This document shows positions 1-7,597 of a DNA stretch of 64,000 bases, piece after piece. Each line of letters starts with the position of its first letter. Positions within the stretch are counted from its first letter, which is position 1. This DNA comes from Psychrobacter aestuarii (GTDB taxonomy: Bacteria; Pseudomonadota; Gammaproteobacteria; Pseudomonadales; Moraxellaceae), in assembly GCF_904846035.1 (NCBI RefSeq), contig NZ_CAJGYT010000001.1, positions 2,711,663 through 2,775,662 of the forward strand. Direction: 5' to 3'. The position numbers and the translations under genes are program-made. The notes under the pieces were generated by a model. It worked only from the letters and a program-made list of their open reading frames with translations. It was not told where the DNA came from and did not search any database.

Positions 1-120
1 ATGAGCGCAAGTGAATGTACGCAGCTCTATAGAGAAGCGGTTGAGCTTATGAAGCGTGAGGCATTCCAGTTTCCGCCGATGAGTATTGATTTGGACAGTG
101 ATTTATCTACCCTTGATTAA
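1..120 (+). CDS. C-terminal end of a phage protein (partial) or tiny ORF
   Basis: The frame is open from the first base and closes with TAA at 118-120, giving 39 residues ending in DLDSDLSTLD. An ATG sits at base 1, but the window edge cuts the region, so this may be the tail of a longer tail or baseplate gene rather than a complete small protein. It is nine bases upstream of the next gene on the same strand, which fits membership of the same late operon. No family is recognisable from so short a piece. Confidence 0.45.
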   Translation: MSASECTQLYREAVELMKREAFQFPPMSIDLDSDLSTLD

Positions 121-128
121 AGGCGCTT

Positions 129-1019
129 ATGAATATCCAACTAGAAGATGGCAGCTTTATTGGTGGGGAACGCCTAATCAGCGCACTGTATCGTACAGAC
201 CTTGTACCCGTGCCTGTCACTCTTGAGTTGGTTGTGCGCGCCGACGATGCGCTGTATACGCTACTGAGCGTCGATAAAAGCGTTGTCATGCCCAACGGTG
301 TGCATTTGGTGGTCGTTAAATCTCAGGTCATCAATCAGCAAGGCATCAAGGCAGGGCATCGCATTGCTGCACTGCATGTGGTAGCCGTGCTGGCAGGCTG
401 CCAAGCGCTAATCGGCGTAACCAAGCGGGCGGTGAGTTTAGAGAGCACCAGTTTTAATCAGATATATCGTGCGCTCGGTGCAAAAATCCGTATCAAAAAA
501 GACATCAAAGTCAGCCGCTTTGTATGCTTAAAAGGACAGATTCCGACAACTTCTATCGCAGAAGCATTACAGCGTGAAGCGGCGGTTGTTTGCCATACAG
601 ATGATGGCGTGAACGTCATCGGCTTAAATGACCTATTCGTGGGCGAGGCCACACTATTTGATAAAAGCGCGGTACAGTGGATCGACAATCCTAATGCCGT
701 GCGCCGTGGCAACATCAATTACTTATCGATTGATGACAATGGCAGCGACATCATCGGTCAAGCACAGAGTGAGCGCGGGCTTGGCTACTATCCACGCGCC
801 AATACCCGCGAGCTACAAAACTTACGCCGTATTCTTATTACCAAAGCCACCATTATCCGCCAACTTGATGAGCGTTTAAACGCGGGCAAACTGATACAAA
901 TCAATGACCAGAAACTGGTTGCGCTTACCGCCGCCCATCGCTATGACACAGGCGCGGCAGGCGGTAACAGCGTTATGGCTACTCGTGCATGGCTTGCCCA
1001 AGTGGAGAAGCATCTGTGA
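129..1019 (+). CDS. putative phage baseplate hub protein
   Basis: A 296-residue protein with no signal peptide or membrane segment, rich in beta-type sequence in its first half. I do not recognise a named family by motif. It lies directly upstream of the tail-spike gene and overlaps its start, the usual place for the hub protein (P2 gpD, Mu gp44 or T4 gp27 type) that carries the spike. The hub call is therefore an inference from position and size. It could be another baseplate protein. Confidence 0.5.
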   Translation: MNIQLEDGSFIGGERLISALYRTDLVPVPVTLELVVRADDALYTLLSVDKSVVMPNGVHLVVVKSQVINQQGIKAGHRIAALHVVAVLAGCQALIGVTKRAVSLESTSFNQIYRALGAKIRIKKDIKVSRFVCLKGQIPTTSIAEALQREAAVVCHTDDGVNVIGLNDLFVGEATLFDKSAVQWIDNPNAVRRGNINYLSIDDNGSDIIGQAQSERGLGYYPRANTRELQNLRRILITKATIIRQLDERLNAGKLIQINDQKLVALTAAHRYDTGAAGGNSVMATRAWLAQVEKHL

Positions 1020-1657
1020 CCTATAACTCCCCATTTTTTCATCCTGCACGCCTTATCAGTTATGACCAAGACGCCCGTACCGCACAAGTGGCGATTGACG
1101 GATTGACGGACGGGTTAAGCGACGGTATTACCGCCATGCTGGCGTACCCTATTGGGGACGATGACCTTGATACCGAACGCGAACTTATCAGCGGGGCAGA
1201 TGTATGGGTGTTTTTTGAGCAAGGCAAAATCGATATGCCCGTGGTTGCCTTTTACCGCCGCCATGGACAGGGACGGGCAGTCATAGACGTGCGCCGCATA
1301 CGCCAAAAAAACATTGAGCTGCTGGCGCGCGCAAATATGACGCTTAGCGCCGAAGATTTTATGCATATCAAAGCCAAAACGATAAATATTGACGCCGATA
1401 CGCTGAATATCACCGCAGAAACCAACGTCAAAGGCGATATCAACCAAGTGGGCAATTACTTTATAACAGGCGACCATACGGTCAACGGCAGCCAAACTGT
1501 AAATGGCAATAGTACCTCATACGGCAACCAAATGACCTATGGACAGATAACGGTATCTGTAGACGTCATCGCGGGCGGTATATCTCAAGTGGGGCATACA
1601 CACGGCGGTACTGAACCAGGCAGCGGCTCTACCAGCACTCCAAATAAATACAGGTGA
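1016..1657 (+). CDS. phage baseplate spike protein (gpV/gp5-like)
   Basis: About 213 residues. The N-terminal half looks like an OB-fold gpV/VgrG-like domain. The C-terminal half has short beta-repeat units (IKAKTINID, VKGDINQVG, VNGSQTVNG) typical of the trimeric needle of tail spikes. It ends in the motif HTHGG, the metal-binding tip signature of such spikes. The GTG at 1016 is preferred over an upstream ATG at 989: it overlaps the previous stop as GTGA and has GGAG at 1004-1007. Such spikes pierce the outer membrane during sheath contraction, so this gene marks the prophage as a contractile-tail type. Confidence 0.75.
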   Translation: MTYNSPFFHPARLISYDQDARTAQVAIDGLTDGLSDGITAMLAYPIGDDDLDTERELISGADVWVFFEQGKIDMPVVAFYRRHGQGRAVIDVRRIRQKNIELLARANMTLSAEDFMHIKAKTINIDADTLNITAETNVKGDINQVGNYFITGDHTVNGSQTVNGNSTSYGNQMTYGQITVSVDVIAGGISQVGHTHGGTEPGSGSTSTPNKYR

Positions 1658-1660
1658 TAT

Positions 1661-3241
1661 ATGTTTAACGTTGAAAGATACTTAGCAGGGATGCTGATTG
1701 ATAACCGCCAAGCGCGTCAGGCGCAAAACCAAGCAGCATCAGGCATCCAAAACATCGACCAAAGCTATGAAGCCATCAATCAGATGGAATTGGGCTCGCC
1801 CACGTCCAGCAAAAACCCTGAACGAACACGCCAGCAAATCTATGGCATGTGGGAGCTTATGCAAAAAGACCCGCAAGTATCAGAGGCGCTAAGTCTGCAC
1901 GTTACCGCGGCACTTGGCGGGCATGAGAGCACTGGTGATATGATTTTTATCTCACCACATGACCGCATCAAAAAAGGCGGTCGACGGGCAAAAAAGCTGC
2001 GCGCTCAAGTAGAAAAAGAAGCGAAAGTCATCGCGCCCATCTTAAACCGTGTAGCCGTGCAATTGGCAACCCAAGCGGTCGGCTACGGGGACAGTTATGC
2101 GCGTATCCATTTTGATAATAAAGGCGTTAATAATCTGATGAGCAACCAGTTTACGATGCCATGGGCAATTATGCCTTTTGAAAAAGCGAGCAAGACTATT
2201 GGTTACCATGTGTTAGAAGCTGAAAAACAACAGCGTGGTATTACTAAGCTCAATGCACAGCAAATGTTACGGTTTAAAATGCCCCGCATTGACCATGTGC
2301 GCCAGCCGTTTTTGCCGATCTGGCAAGACACCAAGATGATGCAGTACGACAATCCTAGAGATATGCCTATCTTACCTGCTGAGGTGGGCGGCTCATTTTT
2401 ATACAAGGTAGAAGAGGCTTGGCAGGACGTAACGATTGCGCGGGCGGCGCTTAATAATCAGCAAATTTCCGATAGCGTAAAGCAAGCGTTTGTCACGGTG
2501 AATATGGAAGGCATGCCGCGCTCACAACAAGAAAAGTATTTTGCGCGTATTGTTAAACTCCTCAACAACTACCGCCAGAATGTGCGTGACGCATTCGATG
2601 GCAAAGAGTCGCTGTGGGGTACAAAGTTTCACATGCTGCCGCAATATGGAGAAAAGCAAATATTGCAGTCAGTCGGTGATATCTCGCAGCGTATGACGCC
2701 GCTGACGGATACCCCCCTCATGCTGTCATTACGCCGCTTGGCGGGTGGCTTGGGCATGGACTTGTCGCTTATTGGCTGGGCAGACATGCTGGCGGGTGGC
2801 TTGGGCGATGGCGCGGCATTTCATACATCCGCACAGATGATGCGCCGTTCGCATCTTATCCGTAGTGCCTTGGTAGATGGCTACAACCATGTGATGAGTG
2901 TGCATTGGGGACTACGTTACGGGGAATACTTTGAAGATGGCAATTACCCTTGGCAGATCAATTTTTATAGCGACCAGTCGGCGGCAGCTACGCAAGCACT
3001 CACCAACCGTCAAAATCGCGCCAATACCACGCTATTACAAACCCAAGTGTTTGTGGCTATCAGAGAGCTTGGGCTGGACCTCCACGGCGCACAAATGATG
3101 CTTGAGGATGAATTGGGCTATGACAGCGAAAAGGCGGAGAGAATCGCCATGTATCTTTGCGTGCAGCCACAGCAGGCTGGCGGGCAGATGATGGGCGAGG
3201 GTGAGGGTCTGCCCGAAGACATGGATTTTGATTATGAATAG
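1661..3241 (+). CDS. putative phage portal protein
   Basis: A 526-residue soluble protein. Size and layout resemble T4-type portal proteins: a charged N-terminus, a central block around residues 60-110 with QIYGMWELMQKDPQVSEAL, and a late block LAGGLGMDLSLIGWADMLAGG. The C-terminus is acidic and glycine-rich. Portals form the ring through which DNA enters and leaves the head. Family membership rests on general resemblance, not on a diagnostic motif. It is three bases after the spike gene and overlaps the next gene by eight bases, so it belongs to the same late operon. An unusual order (spike then portal) suggests a rearranged structural module. Confidence 0.5.
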   Translation: MFNVERYLAGMLIDNRQARQAQNQAASGIQNIDQSYEAINQMELGSPTSSKNPERTRQQIYGMWELMQKDPQVSEALSLHVTAALGGHESTGDMIFISPHDRIKKGGRRAKKLRAQVEKEAKVIAPILNRVAVQLATQAVGYGDSYARIHFDNKGVNNLMSNQFTMPWAIMPFEKASKTIGYHVLEAEKQQRGITKLNAQQMLRFKMPRIDHVRQPFLPIWQDTKMMQYDNPRDMPILPAEVGGSFLYKVEEAWQDVTIARAALNNQQISDSVKQAFVTVNMEGMPRSQQEKYFARIVKLLNNYRQNVRDAFDGKESLWGTKFHMLPQYGEKQILQSVGDISQRMTPLTDTPLMLSLRRLAGGLGMDLSLIGWADMLAGGLGDGAAFHTSAQMMRRSHLIRSALVDGYNHVMSVHWGLRYGEYFEDGNYPWQINFYSDQSAAATQALTNRQNRANTTLLQTQVFVAIRELGLDLHGAQMMLEDELGYDSEKAERIAMYLCVQPQQAGGQMMGEGEGLPEDMDFDYE

Positions 3242-3776
3242 AATGATGCAGTTAAAAAAACTGTACGGTGAGGCTAAGGCGTATGGCGTACTGATGCAGT
3301 GCAGTTATGAGGTGCGCTTAGAGGATGTTTTCGGTATAGGCTCAGATATACCTTGGTTTAAGGACAAGGCGCTGCGCTACTTGGTAACGGATACTGATCT
3401 GTCATACGGTAGTCTTGAGAATGAGACGTTTCAGGCTGGCGCGTATCAAGCATCGTATATCACTGGCGCAAGCGAAGATACGATTGATTTGACGTTCATT
3501 GAAACGGTTAAGGGTGCTATTTTTAATTCATACCGCCGCTGTTATGAGCGCGCGGTACCAGGAGACGGTACGGTCAATGAGCCAAAAAAATACACGTTTA
3601 AGCTGACGGTCAATCTGCTAAACCATAATGATATTGATGCTAAACCCGTATTTGGGCGGTCGTGGCTGGTATCGGTCAAGGAGGGTAAGACAGACTTGAG
3701 TAGCGCGGGACGCAGTGAGATTGTCAAAGTACCGATCACTTTTCAGAAGATAAGACCATTGATGTTTGAGAGGTAA
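3234..3776 (+). CDS. putative tail tube-like phage protein
   Basis: A 180-residue protein. The ATG at 3234 is chosen because it overlaps the end of the preceding gene by eight bases, as in translational coupling; a longer reading from 3201 would run deep into that gene. Size, beta-rich composition and the phrase DTIDLTFIETVKGAIFNSY are compatible with tail-tube proteins of contractile phages (T4 gp19 type). That is an inference from size and context. It is the last structural gene before the AT-rich cargo begins. Confidence 0.4.
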   Translation: MNRMMQLKKLYGEAKAYGVLMQCSYEVRLEDVFGIGSDIPWFKDKALRYLVTDTDLSYGSLENETFQAGAYQASYITGASEDTIDLTFIETVKGAIFNSYRRCYERAVPGDGTVNEPKKYTFKLTVNLLNHNDIDAKPVFGRSWLVSVKEGKTDLSSAGRSEIVKVPITFQKIRPLMFER

Positions 3777-3833
3777 TAAGATAGTGGTATAGTGAAGTTC
3801 TGTTTACTCTTAATAGCTACCTCAGGAATTTTT

Positions 3834-5120
3834 ATGAACTATGTATGTTCAGAGTGTGTGAATATAGAATCTATAAAAAATGAAAATCTTTTTACATTAT
3901 ATGAGAAACGATGTTGTTATTGTAAAGAGATAAAAAATAGTGTGGCTGATAAGGGTGAAATTATTTCTTTGCTATCTCTTAGATTTAAAGATTCTATCAT
4001 TCCTTTTTCTGAATGTAGTGAGCATGAGCAAGGGATGTTTTTCTACGCTCATGATGATAAGTTAGATCCAAAAGAATTTTTTGAACTATTAGATTTCGTA
4101 GAGTTCGGATCGGAAGATTTTAAAGGTGATTTATCAGACAAAGTTCAAGATATTTTAGGTGAGCAGAGTGAAGAGCTATTTGTCTATAATGATGGGAACC
4201 TAGATCATAATAATGACTATGAGGATAGATGGTCTGATTTTATAAAATCTATACATTATAATCATAGATTTTTTAATAAAAACGTAAAAGAATTCTTAGA
4301 TTCTTTATTCTCTTTAATTCATGAAAATAGAGTAGTAAGGGAGGATGTCATTTATGAGCTGAATCCAAATATTTCTATATTTCGTGCAAGGATTGCAAAT
4401 ACAGTAAAAGAAAGAACCGATATATATAGTGATCCTGCGAACCAACTTGGTCCAGTTCCAGCGATCTTAGCTGGTGAGCAGCGAATGACGCCTACAGGAA
4501 TTTCCGCATTCTACGCCTCAGAAAATCGAGAAACATGCTTTAGTGAAGTACGTGCGACTACAGGAGATGTGGTCATGTCTGCTGAATTTAGAGCCAAAAA
4601 GATACTAAGACTTTTAGATTTGAGTAAGTTAAAAGAGATAAGCAAAATGGCGATATGCCCTTTTGATAAAGACTTTGTCGATAAGTCCCATAAATCCTGC
4701 TTCATTGCAAGGTTAGTATTTTTACTTTCCAAACCCGCTTCCCAAAGAAAGAATTCTGTATATCTTGAGACCCAAGTTATATTTGAATATTTTCGTACAT
4801 ACTTTAGCGAAAATATACATGGAATTGCATTCAAATCTATACAGAGCGGTATGAAAGGTATGAACTTTGCTTTGTTTCCAGAGTATTCTAAGGTGAGTGC
4901 TTTCTTATACAATGATAACAATACTGTTAGTTGCGAAGAATCTATAAATAAAGAGTATAGATTTTATTTTTATAATGTGAAGACGAAAAATTTGGAAGAT
5001 GTTTTGGTGAAAAAAGAAGAGGCTCTAGAGTTTGTTGATAGATCTATAGTCTTGCATCATGTGATTGCAGTCACAACTAAAACTCAAGAGTTTGAAATAG
5101 AAAGAAGTATAGATGAGTAA
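3834..5120 (+). CDS. RES-domain toxin with zinc-binding HEPN/RES N-terminal domain
   Basis: About 428 residues. The first 50 residues carry two cysteine pairs (CSEC near residue 6 and CCYC near 28), matching the zinc-binding start of the HEPN/RES N-terminal domain family. The second half is a RES domain, with IFRARI near residue 190, RMTPTGISAFYAS and a following SEVR. RES toxins of Xre-RES pairs are known to deplete NAD+. The ATG at 3834 is chosen because AGGA precedes it at 3824-3827; an ATG-free extension starts at 3792. There is no neighbouring Xre antitoxin. The gene is strikingly AT-rich compared with the tail genes before it, so it looks acquired. A role in abortive infection is an inference. 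Confidence 0.75.
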   Translation: MNYVCSECVNIESIKNENLFTLYEKRCCYCKEIKNSVADKGEIISLLSLRFKDSIIPFSECSEHEQGMFFYAHDDKLDPKEFFELLDFVEFGSEDFKGDLSDKVQDILGEQSEELFVYNDGNLDHNNDYEDRWSDFIKSIHYNHRFFNKNVKEFLDSLFSLIHENRVVREDVIYELNPNISIFRARIANTVKERTDIYSDPANQLGPVPAILAGEQRMTPTGISAFYASENRETCFSEVRATTGDVVMSAEFRAKKILRLLDLSKLKEISKMAICPFDKDFVDKSHKSCFIARLVFLLSKPASQRKNSVYLETQVIFEYFRTYFSENIHGIAFKSIQSGMKGMNFALFPEYSKVSAFLYNDNNTVSCEESINKEYRFYFYNVKTKNLEDVLVKKEEALEFVDRSIVLHHVIAVTTKTQEFEIERSIDE

Positions 5121-5182
5121 AATAAGATTAGGCATACTTCTATATAATGTAAATAAAATTTCTATTAGCTTAATTTATTAAG

Positions 5183-5210
5183 TAAAACCCACTTTAATCA
5201 GTGGGTCTTT
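5183..5210. terminator. bidirectional terminator between RES gene and RHH gene
   Basis: Arms ACCCACT and AGTGGGT around a six-base loop, followed by a T-rich run rightward and preceded by AAAA, so it can serve both convergent genes. It belongs to a family of similar hairpins seen four times in the cargo. Confidence 0.7.
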
Positions 5211-5216
5211 TAATTT

Positions 5217-5639
5217 CTAAGCAGGATAACTATACCAAATACGAATCCCAAAAAGTATCTCTTGATCTTTTTTTCCTATGCGTTGAACTTGAGATTTAAA
5301 TTCAAATTTAATTAACTCGTAGCTTGGTCGCTCATTAAAAAAATTGCTCATATACTCTGAGCAAGACATCCTAACCTTGTTGTTATGACTAATAAAATCA
5401 CTGCTATCTTCTAGTTCGTGCAGAGGATGCCATTCGGTAAAAATGATTTTACGCTTTATATCCTTTTTAGTAGAAACCAAGCCTTCATCTGTTAGATACA
5501 TCAACGCAGAATTTAAAGATAAGATGTTCTCTTCAGCGTATCTCATGACGGCGTCATAAAGGGAAGGTGTCAAGCGTATCTGACTACGCTTCCATGTATC
5601 TTGAGACTGAAGTAACTCTTCTTTCAATATAAACGACAT
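5217..5639 (-). CDS. ribbon-helix-helix DNA-binding protein (Arc/Mnt-like repressor)
   Basis: A 140-residue protein. Residues about 18-52 read as a ribbon-helix-helix fold: a beta strand SQIRLTPS followed by two helices with LYDAVMRYAEE and LNSALMYLTDEGL. The remaining 85 residues are not recognised and may be an effector or oligomerisation part. It is transcribed away from the KilA-N gene, across a region with a perfect promoter and repeated operator-like motifs. That is the layout of the P22 immI region, where Mnt faces the antirepressor gene. A repressor role is an inference from fold and layout. Confidence 0.65.
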   Translation of the reverse strand: MSFILKEELLQSQDTWKRSQIRLTPSLYDAVMRYAEENILSLNSALMYLTDEGLVSTKKDIKRKIIFTEWHPLHELEDSSDFISHNNKVRMSCSEYMSNFFNERPSYELIKFEFKSQVQRIGKKDQEILFGIRIWYSYPA

Positions 5640-5666
5640 AGTTCTTCCAAGTAAAATATTATAGTT

Positions 5667-5721
5667 GACACTAATTATAGTTATGAACTAACATAGTGTC
5701 AACGACATTAATTATAGTGTC
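5667..5721. promoter_or_regulatory. operator-like repeats between RHH and KilA-N genes
   Basis: GACACTAATTATAGT at 5667-5681 recurs with one change as GACATTAATTATAGT at 5704-5718, 37 bases on. TAGTGTC at 5694-5700 and at 5715-5721 forms inverted partners with the GACA(C/T)TA ends. The second copy is itself a near palindrome. The repeats cover the promoter for the RHH gene and probably one for the KilA-N gene, so they are likely binding sites for the RHH protein. Confidence 0.6.
5674..5702 (-). promoter_or_regulatory. consensus sigma-70 promoter of the RHH gene
   Basis: On the minus strand, TTGACA (5697-5702) and TATAAT (5674-5679) are separated by exactly 17 bases. This perfect consensus lies about 35 bases upstream of the RHH start codon. 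The -10 box lies inside one operator-like repeat, which suggests autorepression. Confidence 0.8.
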
Positions 5722-5734
5722 GTTATCCTCATAA

Positions 5735-5775
5735 AAAAGCCCCATACATCCCCGTCGAAAGTTTTGTATGAGGCT
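5735..5775 (-). terminator. leader hairpin / minus-strand terminator before kilA-N
   Basis: Arms at 5738-5748 and 5765-5775 pair over eleven positions with one mismatch. Read on the minus strand the stem is followed by TTTTTT, as in an intrinsic terminator. It would stop antisense transcription before it reaches the RHH gene. On the plus strand it forms a leader hairpin just upstream of the KilA-N ribosome site. Confidence 0.5.
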
Positions 5776-5804
5776 ACTAACTAAACCTAAGATAAGGAGC
5801 TAGT

Positions 5805-6584
5805 ATGTCTAGTTTAACAATTTATACGCCACAAATCACTATCCTTGACTACGATATCAATATGATTGATGGTCTTTACTCACTCAACGATGTGCATAAA
5901 GAAAGTGGTGGTGAATCCAAACACCAACCTTCTTTCTTTGTCCGTAACCAAGAAGTTGTTGATTTAACAGAAGAAATTAAGCACTCTGCAAATTTGCAGA
6001 GTGCCCAAGTATTATTGAAAGTCAATGGTGGGCGTAAGCGTGGTACTTATGCTTGCAAAGAGTTGGTTTATCGCTACGCCATGTGGATTAGCCCTAAATT
6101 TGCCTTAATCGTTATACGAACTTTTGACGCATTGGTGACACGTACTGATGCCAAACAAAGAGAAGCCCTTGTGACTGCCTGTGACAAACTCGCAATTGGC
6201 AATACCTTGCGTAGTGACGTGTATAAAACAGTCGCTCAACATTTTGGTTATGAAAAGGTGACAGAGATTCCAGTACCACTACTGCCTGAAGCGGTCGCTT
6301 TTGTTTATGAAGCAATATTAGCGCGTCAAAAGCCAGTAGCAACCATGGATGATGAGACAATCGCTAATAACCGTATGTGGAAAGACATTGGTTTTGCTAA
6401 GACCGAGCAGGTATGCTGGATGACCAGTGATCTGACCAATTTACTGGCGCAGGTTAGCCAAAAGGTTAACGATATCAAAAGAGCGCACAGTACTATTTTT
6501 GACAGTTTTAATGAGCAAAGATGGTACGGCTTAACGCAGGAACAAATTGAGCAAGTGAAGAAAAACAGTCGACGCTTCCTATAG
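5805..6584 (+). CDS. KilA-N domain protein (phage antirepressor type)
   Basis: A 259-residue protein. Residues about 20-105 form a KilA-N domain: GLYSLNDVHKESGG, then HQPSFFVRN, GRKRGTYACKELVYRYA and MWISPKFALIVIRTFDAL. KilA-N domains bind DNA and are common in phage antirepressors and regulators. The C-terminal half is not recognised. The start is strongly supported by AAGGAG at 5794-5799, six bases before the ATG. It is transcribed divergently from the RHH protein. Its last codons (KKNSRRFL) have a diverged copy at 8901-8927, beyond the restriction cassette. Confidence 0.8.
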   Translation: MSSLTIYTPQITILDYDINMIDGLYSLNDVHKESGGESKHQPSFFVRNQEVVDLTEEIKHSANLQSAQVLLKVNGGRKRGTYACKELVYRYAMWISPKFALIVIRTFDALVTRTDAKQREALVTACDKLAIGNTLRSDVYKTVAQHFGYEKVTEIPVPLLPEAVAFVYEAILARQKPVATMDDETIANNRMWKDIGFAKTEQVCWMTSDLTNLLAQVSQKVNDIKRAHSTIFDSFNEQRWYGLTQEQIEQVKKNSRRFL

Positions 6585-6605
6585 ACCATCTAGTTAGCTC
6601 ATTTT

Positions 6606-6637
6606 GAAGAACCTACTTCAATGGTGGGTTTTTTGTC
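6606..6637 (+). terminator. intrinsic terminator after kilA-N
   Basis: AACCTAC and GTGGGTT pair, with one G-T wobble, and are followed by a run of six T. This is the second member of the cargo terminator family. Confidence 0.7.
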
Positions 6638-6955
6638 TTTGCCGTTGTGAAGTCGAAATCTCGCACTTGGTTAGAGGGACGCAACCATCTGCCAAATAAC
6701 TATAGTATAGCAGATTGTTCGACACTGGGAAAATTGCTATAGTTATAGGAAGTGATTTTTTAATAACATGAGGGTGTGATACGAGTTTTAGAGTCTTTTC
6801 TAAAGGTCTGTAACTACTATTTTCTTCATATCAATACTCACGCAGATTTTAGGAATAGCTATTCTATTCGTAAGTATTCAATCTATTAAAAACCATATTT
6901 ATTTTATTATCGTAGTTAGTTTTTAATCATTTATTTCTAATATAAGAGTTTTAGT
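6638..6955. promoter_or_regulatory. AT-rich leader region of the restriction cassette
   Basis: No gene is seen here. ATAACTATAG at 6696-6705 and its exact inverse CTATAGTTAT at 6737-6746 form a widely spaced inverted repeat that could bind a regulator. The last 150 bases are very AT-rich and probably contain the promoter for the endonuclease gene. No gene for a separate controller (C) protein is present. Confidence 0.35.
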
Positions 6956-7597
6956 ATGCAAGCAAGACCATTTGATAGAAGTGAGCATGTATATCATAGT
7001 GAGGAATTTGTAGAATTAGTTAAGGACGCTGTGCGGTTCTTTAATGGTACTCCTGTTCATAAAATACCTCTAACAGAAAAGTTTACTGGTACAGGGGTTT
7101 ATGCGATTTATTATACAGGAAAAAATGAAATATATGCTCCTTATGCTCAAGCTAATAGACTAGAGTATAAGCATCCGATCTACGTGGGAAAAGCTGTTCC
7201 AAAAGGTTGGAGGCAGTCTCGAACATCATATGATACTAAAAAGCTCTCTACCGAGTTATATTCAAGAATACGCGAGCACTCCAGAAATATAGACAAGGTT
7301 GATAGTTTGGATATTCGTGACTTTTCATGTCGGTTTGTTATTTTTGAGGCTGAAGGGTCAGATATGATCGGGACTATAGAGGCTGCTTTGATTAAATTAA
7401 ATCAACCATTATGGAACTCTGTATTAGATGGTTTTGGGAACCATACGCCTGGTAATGGAAGGTTTAATCAGGCTAAGTCAGATTGGGATGTTATCCACCC
7501 CGGTAGAGAGTGGGCTGATAAATGCTTGGGGACACCACGCAATGAAGACGATATTCTGAAAAGAGTTATAGAGCACCTGTCTGTTTTGGGGAAATAA
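6956..7597 (+). CDS. Eco29kI-family type II restriction endonuclease (GIY-YIG)
   Basis: A 213-residue protein that I recognise as close to R.Eco29kI, a GIY-YIG nuclease cutting CCGCGG. Shared signatures include FDRSEHVY at the start, GVYAIYYTG, HPIYVGKAVPKGWRQSR, DFSCRFVIFEAEGSDM, EAALIK, PLWN, DGFGNHTPG and SDWDVIHPGREWA. The glutamate in IEAALIK and the arginines around RIREH are the likely catalytic residues. Length matches the family. The gene overlaps the methyltransferase start as TAATG, so the two form one operon with the nuclease first. Specificity for CCGCGG is inferred from family resemblance. Confidence 0.9.
   Translation: MQARPFDRSEHVYHSEEFVELVKDAVRFFNGTPVHKIPLTEKFTGTGVYAIYYTGKNEIYAPYAQANRLEYKHPIYVGKAVPKGWRQSRTSYDTKKLSTELYSRIREHSRNIDKVDSLDIRDFSCRFVIFEAEGSDMIGTIEAALIKLNQPLWNSVLDGFGNHTPGNGRFNQAKSDWDVIHPGREWADKCLGTPRNEDDILKRVIEHLSVLGK

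Noticed and set aside
4511..4921. 136-codon frame opposite the RES gene
   Set aside because: It lies wholly inside the RES-domain coding sequence and has no recognisable features.
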